Source: Atopsyche davidsoni | Lineage: Eukaryota > Arthropoda > Insecta > Trichoptera > Hydrobiosidae | NCBI GenBank assembly: GCA_022113835.1 | Contig: JAILWY010000025.1 | Coordinates: 6,588,501-6,652,500 of the forward strand | DNA: 64,000 nucleotides | Direction: 5' to 3' | Shown: one piece after another, positions 1 to 12,863 of the stretch | How the letters are laid out: every line of letters starts with the position of its first letter | How positions within the stretch are numbered: the stretch's first letter is position 1 | Notes under the pieces: generated by a model | Database searches by the model: none | Told to the model about the DNA's origin: nothing | The model's input: only the letters and a program-made list of their open reading frames with translations | Program-made: the position numbers and the translations under genes

Positions 1-135
1 AAATACACAGAAAAGGACGCTATTGGCTAGTAGTTTTTTCAGTCGTGTCGCAGCGTGTGTAGTAAGCTACACAGCTTGCAAACGATATGTAATTATCCTT
101 TATTTTGGGACGTATTTATGATTTGGTCAAAAAAA
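1..135. repeat. MITE-like fragments (short inverted-repeat family)
   Basis: The first ~70 bases match the right end of a dispersed element whose fuller copies lie at 37,305-37,492 and 57,218-57,373. The shared words are a block like GTGTCGCAGCGTGTGTAG and an AGGACGCTATTGGCTAG block. A second left-end-like segment (CTACACAGCTTGCAAACGAT, then TTTTGGGACG) follows at once. The family resembles a non-autonomous DNA transposon because its ends are imperfect inverted repeats. This copy is cut by the window edge. Confidence 0.4.
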
Positions 136-3100
136 ATTAATCAAAAGGTGATGCTTATAGTTTATAGGTGGTCCCAGTACCGGGACCGAAACACAGAAAG
201 ACAAAAACCACACTTAAGATAGTTTTTATTTCCATTCTCATGATATTTATTCAAACATACATCGATTATTGCTAGCGTTTTAAGAGATACCGATAAAAGT
301 AAAAATATTTTCTTATTACTCCAGTTTATAAACTATTGTTTTATTTTGTTGCTTAAACGTAGACATGTCGACTTATCAACATGCGAATAGAAAATGAATA
401 CCTCGACTGCTACGAGCCATGTTCTATTTACTTCGCATCTCAATAGCAGATCGTGAGGTCGATGCATCTGTTAGTATTGTCACAAAAACACTTTAGCTGA
501 AAAAAAATTAAAACCACCGGCAACCCACACTTTGAAGATTTTTTGTCAATATCTTATCCCAGTTTTTTGTCATTCGCTATCAAGACAATCCGGATATTGT
601 GAATGGATATTAGAGAGCCTATCTTGCTATTTATAATTACTGTATTCATAACAACATAGAAATGTAACATTAAATCTTTATTTTCAAAGTTTATTTATTC
701 TAGTGCTCCTCACTGAAAGCAGGAGTTATTATTTAAGAAACTGTAATTTTTTTTTTAAATCTACAAATGACCAGTCACGTGTATTTTTATTCGAGTAATA
801 TCGTTACTTTTCAGGGTTTTAGTATAAATACAAATAAACAATTAAAATATCAAATAGTCATAAATGACAATATTGCTTTCTTCGAATTACTTGTCAAAAT
901 TGTTTAACTTTAATAAACTGAAGAAAAAAAACTCTTTAATCAATTCTATATTAACTTTTGGTAATATTCATATTTTATTATTGGTCCTAATCGCTGTCAA
1001 AAAAATCAACAGCAAGTTATTAAAATTAAATTTTAAGTATATATTGTATACAGTATGACTTCAAAATTGTGTATTAAATATTTAAACAGAGTATTTAATT
1101 TAAAAAATCAAACTGGAGTAGTGTTTTAGAGTGATAAATCATTTTTAAAACCTGCGGACAGACTCGCCGCTACTCCAACATAAAATATGAGATAATTGCA
1201 TAATAGATTCAATAAAAAAATATATTAATATTATTACACAAGCTACAACAAATAAATTTACAGACCACACAAACTATTATTTATTTTATATTAAAACAAC
1301 AACATATTATACAGTCGTTGTCATGAAAAACTTTGTATCCTTGATTCACAATAGTGATATTTATTTATAATATCTGAAATACTTACTGAAGTAAAGATTT
1401 TATTGCACGGTTTATTTTCCATTTTGAGGTCAAAAAAATTAAACATCAAAGCTAAGTGGGTTTAATTTATTTTTTTGAATTTAAAATACCCATTGTAAAT
1501 AATTAACGCAATCTCATTTTGCTTGAAGATGCTAACTTAGCATATCGGTGAAACTAGTCGCGTCAAGAATAATAAATGCATATTTGTAAATTCGTCCAAA
1601 TTCCTGACCCACATACAAGTTTATTCACGAAAAACGGTCACAAGTATAAATCAAGATATGCAAGTACTTGATCTGGAAATAATATACTTTATTCACAGTT
1701 GTTTTAAGGTTTGAATATATAATTAGCCAGAACTGTAAATGTCGCATTGGCCGCTTATCTTTAATGATTAATGAAGGTCCAGTTTTTTTTTTCAGTCCTA
1801 ATTTAATTAAACCTTTTTTTTTTCAATATAAAAATGTGCCGCCACTGGGACCGTTTACCTGATATGTGCATGTAGGGCAAAACATTAAGGTGTAACTTGA
1901 TTGAAGTACCCGGATGAACAACCTTCGTTCGGATTCATTCGGATAGACGAACAATATATTCACGCCGTTAATTATTTAATAAATACACATTTACACGCAT
2001 ACAGGTTTACTGTATAAACAATACGGAATGCGGCAATTGACTTACAAAAAAAATAATGATGAAGTCAATATTTTTTATAGCTTTTTATTCCACTTGGTGG
2101 AAATCCATTATAATGAACTAAATATTTTTTTTATGGTTAGTTTTACGTTGGCGAAACTAGTCACAAACTGGCTGTGTTTTTTTTTTATTTAGGCGAAATT
2201 AAGCCCACACCTGAAAGGCGCTATTATTTAAAATCCAGTTCACGAAAACTGGACAGTGTTGGTTTATCAAATAAAATCAAGGATTATTCTAGTCGTTTCT
2301 TTATATTATTAAAAAAATATTCACTTTAAAGTTATATTATACTAAACATAAAATAATTTCAATTCTCATTTGGTCCAAAAATCCACAAAGTAACTTTTCG
2401 GCGTTCCCCATACAAAGCATTTACTTATCAACGTATTAAAATGAAAAAAAATAGGGCATGCAGTATTTTTGGCATGCAAGTCTTTAATGAGCATTTTTAA
2501 ATATTTCACATGTGAACGCATGTATATTATATTTTATAATAACACAAAATTAGGCTATACGTATTACGATAATATTTTAAATTCTCACAGGTGGGTGTGG
2601 TTAGGTTAGGTTAGTGATTGTTTTTCTGTTTATTTATTATTTCATGTGCCTAAAATATACTAACAAAAATAGAAATCACACTTTAACTCGCGTTTTATTA
2701 TGCTATAGATATGATTGAAACATAAAATAAAATTGGTCGAGTTTGGATCAGATCCCTGTCCGTTGTGTTGAAACCGCAGTAAATGGATCACTCTGCGCTC
2801 TAATGATCTTTGTCCATTGTTGTTTACATCGTTAATAAATAGGTTACTATGCGGTTTGATTTAAGTATTGTGAATTGTTTATTATATTCACAAATTTGTT
2901 TAGAATCGTTGATGACCCATAAACAGATATTGACTCCATTTCTTTGCATACATGAAAGACGTAAAAAAAATAGCTTCTGCAATTCATACGATTGCTTGAA
3001 ACCTGAAGGCTTCAACTCTATTATTAAGAGCTGAGACATAAAAAAACATTCGTTTTTTTATATATTATATGTACGTATATATCTCTTAAGTTGGAAGTTC

Positions 3101-4130
3101 AACTGAATTAATAAACATTCAATGAAATAGTCACCAACAAAGAAGAAGCACTCGAAAAAGAAATTCATCAAGCTGGTTTCGCCTTCAATTCGACCGCAAA
3201 TAATTTAAATTATTACCACGCTGTATATTTTAAACAACATAAAAACAATGATACACCTTCTAGTTTTAATAAATTTCGATTTCATCGGACCAAACCCGAG
3301 CAGGTGTGGTTCTAATTACACTTGTTAAGATTAGCCTGTGGGCAAATAACCGTACAAAAATAACGATTACTTTGAAATGTTGAATCCGACGCTTTTTTTT
3401 CAGTATCAAGAAGTTTGTCGCCATTTTTTTGACTCGAGAGAGGAGGAGATTTTTTTAACGTTGCAGCTTGTGCAGTAGCAATCTTCTCTTTAGCAGAAAT
3501 CGGTAACCATTTCACTGAACATAAGTTTGTATCGTAAGGTAAATTCAGCATCCACTTAAGCTTCTTTCTTCCAATGCCCTTTTTTATTTCGATTTTTCCA
3601 TGGACAATCTGGAGAAAAAAATAATAAGTATCGATATATGCAAATCAATACAAATCGTCATTAAAAGTCCTTTAAGATTTACCCTCGAAAAGGGATCAAA
3701 GCGGGGACCTCTCGATTAAAAGTCAACGATCTAACTATCTGAAAATAATCTTCGACATTTCATGTAAACGTGTTTTTTTAGAACTAAGTAGACTTGTAGA
3801 GTAGAATTTTGGAAAATCACTGTGGGTGTGGGCAAAAGCCTTAAAACCTATTTTATTTAATTTCAATTTAAAATAATATATTTCAGAAAGTAAACACATT
3901 GTTTAAATGAAACATTTTTATAACCATAAAAATATATTCCGATATAATTTAAGACAGAATACAAAGTTACTTTTATCATTATAAAAATGGATCTCCACTA
4001 ATCAAATGCCTTGTCCTACAACAAGATTATATATTCCGAGTTGAAAATATCCGTTTTCTGTGAATACTTGTGTACCGAGCGGCGCAAAATCAGCGCTTTT
4101 TTGCTGATAGACTTGCATTTTTCTAGCGGC
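136..4130. other. AT-rich intergenic sequence, no gene seen
   Basis: The sequence is AT-rich with many homopolymer runs. Open frames here are short and look like chance. A triple GGTTA run near 2,600 is too short to be telomeric. Fragments of the word GAAACTAGTCGCGTCAA occur near 1,550 and recur near 7,733, which suggests worn repeats. No exon-like island, tRNA or intact element was recognised. Confidence 0.5.
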
Positions 4131-4440
4131 ATTCCTCGGGTATTGTTTTGTGTCACTCTCTCTGAAAACCGACTCGGGTGGGTTTCTTTTCAGGCCTCGC
4201 TCGACACCGCGACGAATCTGTTCCCGAGGCTTCAATCCAAGTCTCGGCGAGAGGTTCCGCGTGTTTTTTTGGGGGTGCAAAAACAATGCACGCCTTTTCA
4301 CGATTAAAGGCGGACCTGTCGGCTCGCAACACCAATTTTCAGGTCAACGCAAGCCTCGCGTCTCTATTCAGTGCCCGTTTTCAGGCTGCTCATAATTTTA
4401 TGCAAATGCTGACTGAGATGAGTGGATGCATCAGCATCAC
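4130..4440. other. GC-richer island of unknown role
   Basis: About 300 bases are clearly richer in G+C than their surroundings and are open in several frames on both strands, up to 112 codons (for example 4,178-4,516 on +). Several open overlapping frames usually mean composition rather than coding. It lies 2.2 kb upstream of the Osiris coding start, on the same side as the expected promoter. It could be that gene's 5' untranslated exon or promoter region, but no splice donor or core promoter was convincing. Confidence 0.2.
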
Positions 4441-4629
4441 AAGTGTCTGTGTCGCAAATGTGCATTCTTTAAAAAAAAAAACTAGATATGAGAAAAAGAT
4501 TTTATTAAAAAATTGATTTGCATATCTTGCTTACTTGCTTTGCTACCTTCTACTTTCTACAAGTTTTAGAGTCAGAATGTGAGAATCCTTAATGGTCTAG
4601 GTCGCATGATCGAGTTTTTTTTATCATTT

Positions 4630-5108
4630 TCTAGTCCGTTTTGCGAAAAATCGATTGCACCAATCAAAAAAATTTAAATGCAAAAAGTTTGATACATCGC
4701 TTCATCCAAACAAAATATTTTTTTTATTTCTTATAAATTTTCTATTAATATGATAAATATGTGTTTTTCCGATTGAAGTGTAGGAATTGGGAGATTCGTC
4801 ATGTCCGTTTTGCAAGAGTTCAAAACATTTAAAAGTCTTTTTTTAAATTGTAATTAAAGGGTTAAATATAAACCCTGTGTGATATATTATTTTAAAAATT
4901 AAAATAAAAAAAATCTTTAACAAACTTTGGTTTTGAAAAATCGTCATTTTATCCAATTTTTCAACATCTTCAAGGTTTTATTTTACCCTAAAAATGGACG
5001 TTTATTAAATAATAAAAAATTGATAAATATAATTTATAGTTTCTTCAATACTCTGTAAAAAAATCAATTTTTTATATAGAAAAATAAAGTGACAATTAAA
5101 TTAATTAA
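4630..5108. repeat. Direct repeat, copy A (~450 bp)
   Basis: This block is repeated at 6,176-6,588. Shared landmarks, in the same order, are GCGAAAAATCGA, CCAATCAAAAAAAT, GTCATTTT.TCCAATTTTTC, TTTTACCCTAAAAATGG and a common end AAAATAAAGTGACAATTAAA. The copies are diverged, with small indels. Either a local duplication or two copies of one mobile element would explain them. Confidence 0.6.
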
Positions 5109-5159
5109 ATGACACGATTTCGCCAGGTAATGGACTGTCAACTGCCTTAAGACACCGTG

Positions 5160-5515
5160 GGTTGACCGCATCACAAATGAAAGGCTCTTGACTTTTCGTG
5201 ACAGTAATTACATCATCCTCCAGCTGATTGTCCAGGGAAAATTGAAGGAATTAGGGGCATTGATAAGAGGAAGTTTGCGCCAAATTGGTGAAACTGGCCC
5301 AGGATAGGGATATGCTCGATGAAATGGTCACCAACATCCTATGAGGAGAGGCATCAGAAGACATTTCGCGACAGTAAATATAGCATCCTCCAGCTGATTT
5401 TCCAAGGAAAATCGAAGGAATAAGGGGCATTGGTAGAAGGAAGTTTGCGCCAAATTGGTGAAACTTGCCCAGGATAGGGATATGCTCCATGAAATGATCA
5501 CCAACCTCCTATGAG
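5160..5515 (+). mobile_element. Two tandem 5'-truncated LINE 3' tails
   Basis: Two adjacent copies (about 5,165-5,340 and 5,341-5,515) carry the terminal part of a non-LTR retrotransposon ORF. Peptide words such as KIEG-R-GI-RR, AQDRDM, EMVTN and a TATGAGGAGAGGCA tail recur throughout the window (20.9, 27.9, 34.3 and 37.7 kb). The translation resembles the C-terminal end of LINE reverse-transcriptase polyproteins. Both copies are inactive scraps. Confidence 0.55.
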
Positions 5516-5842
5516 GGCATATAAATTATTCGTATACGATAGAATCAGCAAGTCGCTAGCGTCATCAAGTTATTTTAGATATTTTCACAGTCAAAGTACT
5601 TCAGAGTCAAACCGATTTTCAATCAACCAGTAGCATCTTTTTACTTTGGGTATCTGTTAAGGGATTAAATCAAACAAAAATTAGTATTAATACCGTAAAT
5701 TATTTAATTACTACTAGTACCCGTTTCGCGGACTGCTGTCTAAAGGCGGGGCGCGTATTAATACCTTTCTGAATGTGTTTACTCTAAAAGCGGCAGAAGG
5801 TCATTTTACTCTTTAGGCTTACAGCTCGTAATGTTTGTTTAG

Positions 5843-6070
5843 GACTCGTCAACGTTACTTTTACCAATACTGTCCAGTGATTCTGAACAAAGTGACAATG
5901 AAGAAGTGGAGTGGCCAGAGAATGATAGTCTTAAAATTATTGAACAATTTTTAGGACAAAGTGGTGTTGTTGTGATGCCAAGCAATCCGCAAAGTGTGTA
6001 TGAAGCGGTTCAACTTTTTATGGGAAACGATTTATTTTACTACATGCAAATCAAAGAGTGTATAGACTAG
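5843..6070 (+). pseudogene. piggyBac-like transposase fragment
   Basis: A frame from about 5,843 to the TAG at 6,068-6,070 encodes an acidic stretch (SSDSEQSDNEEVEW) followed by SNPQSVYEAVQLFMGNDLF. This is how the N-terminal part of piggyBac-family (DDE_Tnp_1_7) transposases reads just before the catalytic domain. The frame has no clear start and stops soon after the motif, and no terminal repeats were recognised. It is a decayed fragment immediately upstream of repeat copy B. Confidence 0.6.
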
Positions 6071-6175
6071 ATTTCACACGTGCAATTTTACGCGAATTTC
6101 ATCAGTTTAATCAATTTGGTTACCCGCTTAATAGCCGTGATACCAAATTCGAGTTTTGTGACCATTTGCTTGTAC

Positions 6176-6588
6176 CTATTGCGAAAAATCGACTGCCCCA
6201 ATCAAAAAAATTCAAATGCAGAAAGTTAGATACATCCTTTCTTCTACTACCATTTTTTATTTTATTTCTTATAATTTACTTTTAATATGATGAATATGCG
6301 TTTTTGGATTGGAGTTTCGCGATGTTCCTGTTCCAAGAATCCTAAACATTTGTGACTCTTTTTTTCAACTGGAATTAAAAGATTAATTATATACCCTCAT
6401 GTTGGGATTAGTTTGAAAATTAAAAAAAAAAAAAAAAAAAACTGCAACAAACTATGGTTTTGAAAGTCGTCATTTTTTCCAATTTTTCAACATCTTCAAT
6501 TTAAATTTTTTATTTTACCCTAAAAATGGTCGTTAATAAAATCAACATTCGACATAGTAAAATAAAGTGACAATTAAATTAATTAAAT
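6176..6588. repeat. Direct repeat, copy B, upstream of the Osiris coding exon
   Basis: This is the second copy of the block at 4,630-5,108. It ends in the same GTGACAATTAAATTAATTAA word, then runs into the poly-T tract that precedes the splice acceptor of the Osiris coding exon at 6,609/6,610. The repeat therefore abuts, and may have supplied part of, the acceptor's pyrimidine tract. Confidence 0.55.
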
Positions 6589-6612
6589 TTTTTTTTTTTT
6601 TATTTGCAGACC

Positions 6613-9600
6613 ATGAAGAACCCGCGAGACCTAATTCATAAAATAAAAATGACGTCGTACGCCATTTTGTTGGTGGTCGCCATCTCGGCGGCTCGGCCGG
6701 TCGTCGCGCAGGACGAGTACATGGCGGACGCGCAGAGCTCCTGCTACAAGCAGCACGACGCCTACTCCTGCTTCAAGTACAGGGCCCTGCGGTACGTCTC
6801 CGGCATCGCGTCCCCCGCCAACGAGTCCGTCAGGTCCTTCTCGGACCTCGGCGGCAGGGCGGTGAGGCTGGTCAGCATCGACAGCGTCGGCCAGGACGGC
6901 GAGGGCGTCGCCAAGGAGTACTTCGAGGACTCTCGCCAGCTGCCCGGCGACTCCGAGTTCGACAAGTTCATCAAGTTCGGGAAGAGGCAGATCGAGTCCT
7001 TCTTGAGAAGCCACGGAATCACCTTCGGTCTCCCCGAAGGCGCCTCGACGATCTCTGATGATGAACTATCTCCCAAGCACAATGGTGAGTCCGAGTATAT
7101 ATATTTGTTTTTAAAACAACTAATATTTTTGAATAAAATACTTGAGTGATTCGCCAACTTTTCACGTTGGCATTATCAAACAGAGTTCTCAACAAACTCT
7201 GTTTGATAATGCTCACTAATAAAAAAAAAATGTGGAAAATCACTCAAGTATTTAATTCAAAAATATTGAATTTCTTTAAAACAACCTGTGACTGCTGCAT
7301 ACTCAAAGTATTATCACAACCAGAATCACTTTGCATTATATTACCTGTACAAATAAGTTTTCAAGGATTTTTTTTCAAGTTTGAAAAAATTGTTACACGT
7401 TCATTTTTCAAAGTATTGTCACTGCTTTTTCCCATCTTTCTGGAAATTTTCGAATACCATCTCGAAAAAACGATGTGTCTTCTGATCCGATCCACGAATC
7501 GATACAATTTTGGACTTTTTCAAAAGAGCGGAAGTGCTGACCTTTAAGAGCTTGCGTCATCGACGAAAGCAAATAGTGTCGAAGGGGCAATGTCTGGGCT
7601 ATATGGCGGGTGGGGAAAGACTTCCCATTTCAGCGTTTCAAGGTATGTTTTGACCAGCTGAAAACATGTGGCCGAGCCATGTCGGCTCAAACGATGTAAA
7701 TAATAAAATTGCTTATCCCTAACACTAATTCGAAACTAGTCGCGTCAAAAAAAATATTCACTATGTAACCATCGCAACAATTAGTAATCATTTACTCGAT
7801 ATATACATCATTTATATCTTGCTGAATCATTTATTCACAACTGCTAAAGCTTCCTTATTGACAGTGTAGTGTTAACATTTCACTCGTGAAACGACGAGAA
7901 AAACTCTTGTATTCTGTGTACACAGATCTTGAAAACACAGAGTTTGAAAATTTAATAATACATTTTCGTCAAGTCGTTAACGCATTAAATGTTTTATTTT
8001 AGTTTAGCAAAATTACAATAAAATTCTAGTGAATTCAATAAACAAACAAAAAAACTACAAATATTTACTCAATCAAGTGTTAATTTATATTTATTTATGA
8101 GTAGTTTTACGCTTTTTAACTTCTCAGTCTCCTACCCGTGCAGTAAAAATGAAGACAAAACTTTTTAAAGAATCATTATGAACTAATTTATTTCACCATC
8201 AAATTAGCATATAAATACAAAATTCATTAAAAAAAATTTGCACACGTCAATCAATATCAACATTTGTCATAAATTATATAAATTTACATACATAAATATT
8301 CTCCCACTGCGATCAATTATCTCACCGCAAAAACTTAATTTCCATATGAAACAAACACAAATCTAATATCATCCCGAAACAGAGCCTTAATTATATTGAC
8401 TAATTTGAAAATGAAACAATGCTGAAACTGTAAAAAATATATTTGCATTACCCTTTCATAGCAACGATGTGTGTTTTAAGCCGCGATTGACACACTTTGC
8501 AATAAAAAAAATGCTCTAAATATATAGAATTACTGCTAGTTTTTCTTGTGAGGCTTTTTTGTAGGCTTCGCTGTATCGGCCAATGCTAATGGACTTCATA
8601 AAAAAATATGACTATGTGCGTAGAACTGAAGCGGAAGTATATTTATTTGTCCATCAAACTGAATCCGTGTCATCTCTCGCCTTGAATCAAGCCTTCACTC
8701 TCCATGTGCTTGATATTGCTATATAAATCGATATGAAGGCTTTTTTTTTTAAACAATCGGGTTTAAAGTAAGGCGATGCTAGTTTTAATATTTACTTCAA
8801 TTTCGTTCGCGATGCGAATGACCTTGGTGGTTTTATTTTTTTGTCTATCGGAAAGTTCGTTTGAAACAGTTTGTCTGAATTCTGAAAAAAACATCTGCCC
8901 TTAATTGTATCGAAATTGTTACTATGGTGAAAATAATTTCTTACTATTAAAAATAGTATATTACAATATTTCGATATTGACAATACAAAAAATTTGTCAT
9001 CACAAACTCGATCACGTCTTCGAGTATTTGTTTGATTTTTTTTTCTGGTAATTTAAAGCTGTCGTGGTATTAAAAACAATAAAATGCAATAACAAGATTA
9101 ACCTAATTATTATAAGGTATGCCTTTCTCCATCAACAGTGGCAAAAAATAAAACACAACGCCATTAACCAATAGAATTTAATTTCGGCCTTACTAACTGA
9201 TTTTATTTTCAGCGCCGTTACGTTTTTACTGTCTCGTTTATTTAATGGCTACTTATTTAAACCATCGAAATAATGAATTGTACTATTACTATCAATAATT
9301 GCACTAAGATTATACCACTTCGCTAAATAAATATATTGCAGTAATTGTTACCTTTTTAACTCAGTTTTTTTTTAAACAATATATGAGTATAGATTTTTTA
9401 AAGTATTTTAATTTGTTGGTACTTTTTTGTGAATCTTAATTCATATATCTATAAATATTTACTACGTTTTTCTGCTTAAACTTTTCATTCCTCCAACCAT
9501 CTTCATCGATTTTTGAGCCGAAACGTGTGGGGAAAGAAAACCTCAAGCCTTGTATAGTAACTACCTAAAAGTCGAATCAACTCACAATAAAGGCTGCAAA

Positions 9601-12600
9601 ATCCTACGAACATACCAAATACAATCATCGACAGGTATTCCGGTATAGAAATAAATAAGATTTTTTACGAGTTATAAAAAAAATATCCCGTATTGTTGGC
9701 CCAAGGCAGTTGAGTGCTTTTTTTTTTGAGGAACGTGAACAAGCAATAATACATGAAAGGCCTCTGGTCATTGTTTGGACTATAAATATATTGAGACTAC
9801 CGATTATCCACTCATGGTGTTTTTTTAATCAAAATATAAATAATGCATTCTGCAGATAAGTAATGTTAATATCAAACATGGAAGTCAGTTTCTTTAAAAA
9901 AAATTCGTTGATATACTTTCAAGAAATATCTGGCTTATATTTAGATCTAATAGTTTTTTCAGACAGTAATTTCAGTATGTCATTTTAATCAAGTACCTTC
10001 CTCAAATGAGGTTGGTGACTGATTCACTGAAAATTAGCCTGTCCATGGTTTTCTTATGGAGAATAGTATAGAAGGTCCCTGAGTCCTTTTATACTGCAGT
10101 TTTATATTGAAAGGAAAAGTCTGCGTATTTCTGCTGCACGTTAGCATTATTATACAATACTTTCCTTACAAAGCTGTAGATCTAAAATCTGATACTCCTT
10201 CTGCTGCAGCCTGCAGAAACAATAGCAGGAACCTCTATCTCTCACCTCTGCAAGGTACTTTCAGAAAATATCAATTTACAATAATTCCAAGTCCACTTCT
10301 CCATTACCAATCCTTGGCACTCAAGCAACAGAATAGGGAGAAAGACAAAAAAAAAACTTATTAAATTAGTTACGGTAAAGTATATGATATTTATTAAAAT
10401 ACATTATTTAATTTGATTAGTTCAGATTGATCTTGGTTGAATGCCTCTTCAGGGATGCCACGATTGAATATCAAATCGCGAAATCGATCCATAAGGCTAA
10501 CCGGAAGTCAGAAGGTCCGATCTGTTTTCTTCAGTGGTTTCTGCGGTTTAGGTGTAATATTATGCCTTATTATATTATATTATATTATACCTTCCTTCGG
10601 ATATTGGGATCAGTAGTGCAGAAGCCTAGCCAAGTTCCGAGACCACTTCCTGGAGACCTTCAGCTGCCCTTCTTTGCAAGCCTTCTTGCGCCGATCTGAC
10701 GATGCAGCGATTGCCAACCTACTCTAGGAAAATCGATTTAATATAAATTATCCAAGAAAATAATCTAGTATGGAAAATATACACAATCCGAACTTTAATG
10801 TTGAAAGGTAGCTTTTAATTTTTTTTTTTGTGAAAAGTATCGTTTTTGGAATTTCAATTTTAAGTAGTAAATAAATTCAGTTAAAATTATAATTATATAT
10901 TACAGGTAGTTTGATAAATAAATTGCTATTCTATACTGATGATTTCTTGTTAATTTAGAGTGAATATAATAAGACTCTGCCATTACCCCACAGTTATAAT
11001 TGTAATATTTAGACTACCCTTTTTTAAGTAAATTTTTCTAAAAAATATATATAAAGATTAATTTTATTTAATATAATGTATCTGGTTGTCATTCTATGGA
11101 GTACTGACAAACCACGAGACGGTCTAAGAAATCCGATGCTGGGTCTTTCATTGATTGTTTCATGCATCAGTGATCTTGTGTCAGGCTTCAGTGCTGCACT
11201 ATTTCTCTAATAACTGCATCTTAGTATTTTCTTACTAATAACTAAAAATAAACTGGCTTTAATATAATCAACTAAAAAGTTAAACCTTGCTCGGCTCGGG
11301 CAGTTAAACGATACATGAATTGATTGAAACAGAAAAACCGTTAATATTTTTTACCACACAGGTAGAATGTGTAATCGCACCTTAGCAGTTATTTCGGCAG
11401 GTGCTTTTGCCGATTGAACTACCATACCTCTGCAAGGTGGCGAAAATTTGACTCGTTATATGCAAGTGTGGAACCAATATAAAACCAAATATTTTATTAT
11501 ATAATACAATGTAAAGATAGTCGAGAAAATACGTGATTTAATTTCACTGTATCGCGAACTTTCTACATACTTCATAAATTTATTTTTGATTTACAACAAA
11601 TATGAATAGCCAAATGACTAGGAGATTGCGATCTTTTTTTTTGTTTGCGAGCACTTTCTCCTTTCAATGACTTTTTCAGGCAAATATAACTAATGTATCT
11701 TGAATATTTTTATTATTTTTTAAACGTGTCCAAATCCAAGTAAGTTTTTAGAAATCAAGTCTTCATTACTTGCCAAAGGATAAAACGATGTAAAAAAAAC
11801 TAGTTTTGTTTAATAGACACGTACCAAGCACTCGTCAATAGATCGTGTGTATTAATCGATCCTATTTTTTTGGTTTTGTTTTATATTCCGTGCACATCTT
11901 CGTGGTCCACAATTGAGTGCTTGAATCTGACCTCTATGGAAAATCACTCAATTTTATATCATTTTTTGGCTGGACGTCTCGTGTTTATATATCGTGAAAA
12001 AAATATTACTTAATATATACGTTCTTTATGTCTCGATTTTATGATATGTTTAATAGTTTTTATTTAATAATCTTATACGGATTTATTACATATTTAGTTA
12101 GAGCCATCGGTAATCGTTTATTTTTATTTTAATATTAGGTATTTCTTTTCTGTTTTCATTTTAAAAAAATTACTTCAAAACGCCTGTGCATAGGCGATTT
12201 ATTTAACACATGTGTACGTAATTTTGCTTACAATAAGTAATATCTCATGAAAATAGAAAATGAAAGCTCCCTTCTGATGTGTTTGACCTTGACTTAATAA
12301 AAATTCTTGATGAAATTAGAATTATAATCTAAATATCACAAAAAATATTTAAATTTATTATATAAACATGATTTAACCTGAAATAATTATCTTTCACAGA
12401 AGTGGGTCGTGGCACCCCCATGAATGACAACCCGCGAGGAAAGAAGAAAAAGCTTGCCATCCTGGTCCCGCTGCTGTCACTGCTTTCTCTCGTCAAGGTC
12501 AAGCTTCTTTTAGTCCCCATTCTGCTGGCCGTTCTCTTCATCAAGAAGCTGCTAATCCTGGCTGCGCTGTTCCTGCCATCGATCCTGTCAACGCTGAAGA

Positions 12601-12863
12601 TCTGCAAGCACCATCACCACGGACATCACGCGCAGTACTCCAGCGAAGGAGCAGGGGAATACAACAGCGGGTACGGATCAGCAGGTTATTCCGCCTACGG
12701 TGGAGCTGCCAACGCTGGCTACGCTAAAGATTGGGCCGCCAGCAGAGCCTACAACAGCTACAAGCAAGCCTACGACAAGCAAATCTCCCCCATGAAGGCT
12801 CACAACCCTGCGTTTGCTGGAAACCAGGCATATCCGGTGACAGCAAGCAACCAGGAGCAGTAA
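6613..12863 (+). CDS. Osiris-family secreted/membrane protein (DUF1676), two coding exons
   Basis: Exon 1 is 6,613-7,084 (donor AATG|GTGAGT) and exon 2 is 12,400-12,863 (acceptor TTTCACAG). The phases match and give 311 residues. A 5' untranslated exon probably lies upstream, since poly-T and TTTGCAG precede 6,610. An alternative start at 6,649 would place the signal peptide (TSYAILLVVAISAA) at the very N-terminus. Mature-protein landmarks are a two-cysteine region (C44, C53, with CFKYRALRYV), a DUF1676-type segment to about residue 155, a basic KKKK patch, a long hydrophobic stretch (about 176-222), a HHHHGHH cluster, and a Tyr/Ala-rich C-terminus where the family usually has its AQxLAY-like motif (AASRAYNSY here). 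Osiris proteins are insect-specific and act in secretion by cuticle-forming cells. The 5.3-kb intron carries repeats. I cannot say which Osiris paralog this is. Confidence 0.85.
7107..7285. repeat. Long imperfect hairpin in Osiris intron 1
   Basis: Arms at about 7,107-7,189 and 7,194-7,285 are reverse complements over roughly 80 bases. The core ATTATCAAACAGAGTT pairs perfectly with AACTCTGTTTGATAAT around a loop of about 6 bases, and outer blocks such as ATACTTGAGTGATT pair again. It starts about 20 bases after the exon 1 donor. It may be a MITE or a self-folding piece of the adjacent mariner remnant. A hairpin-RNA source is also possible. Confidence 0.6.
7290..7700 (-). mobile_element. mariner transposase remnant (C-terminal part)
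   Basis: On the minus strand, frames around 7,408-7,610 encode PPYSPDIAPS, the third-aspartate region of a DD34D mariner transposase, followed by QALKGQHFRSFEKVQNCIDS and the conserved end FFRDGIRKFPERWEK. Frameshifts and stops break it. Only the C-terminal half is recognisable. It lies in the Osiris intron, antisense to the gene. Confidence 0.75.
7700..12399. other. Rest of the Osiris intron; SINE-like repeat at 10,000-10,370
   Basis: This is mostly AT-rich intronic sequence with no exon-like island. About 10,000-10,370 belongs to a repeat family also seen at 16,318-16,640 and 19,275-19,535. Shared words include CAAATGAGGTTGGTGAC, TACTGCAGTTTTATA, CTTTCCTTACAAAGCT and CTGATACTCCTTCTGC. Between 10,427 and 10,699 there is a 90-codon open frame that I judge to be chance or repeat-derived. 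Confidence 0.4.

Noticed and set aside
2596..2615. Telomeric TTAGG repeats
   Set aside because: Only about three units. Such short GGTTAGGTTAGG runs are common in insect DNA.
7146..7547. 133-codon plus-strand frame
   Set aside because: It runs antisense across the hairpin and the mariner remnant, whose real frames are on the minus strand.
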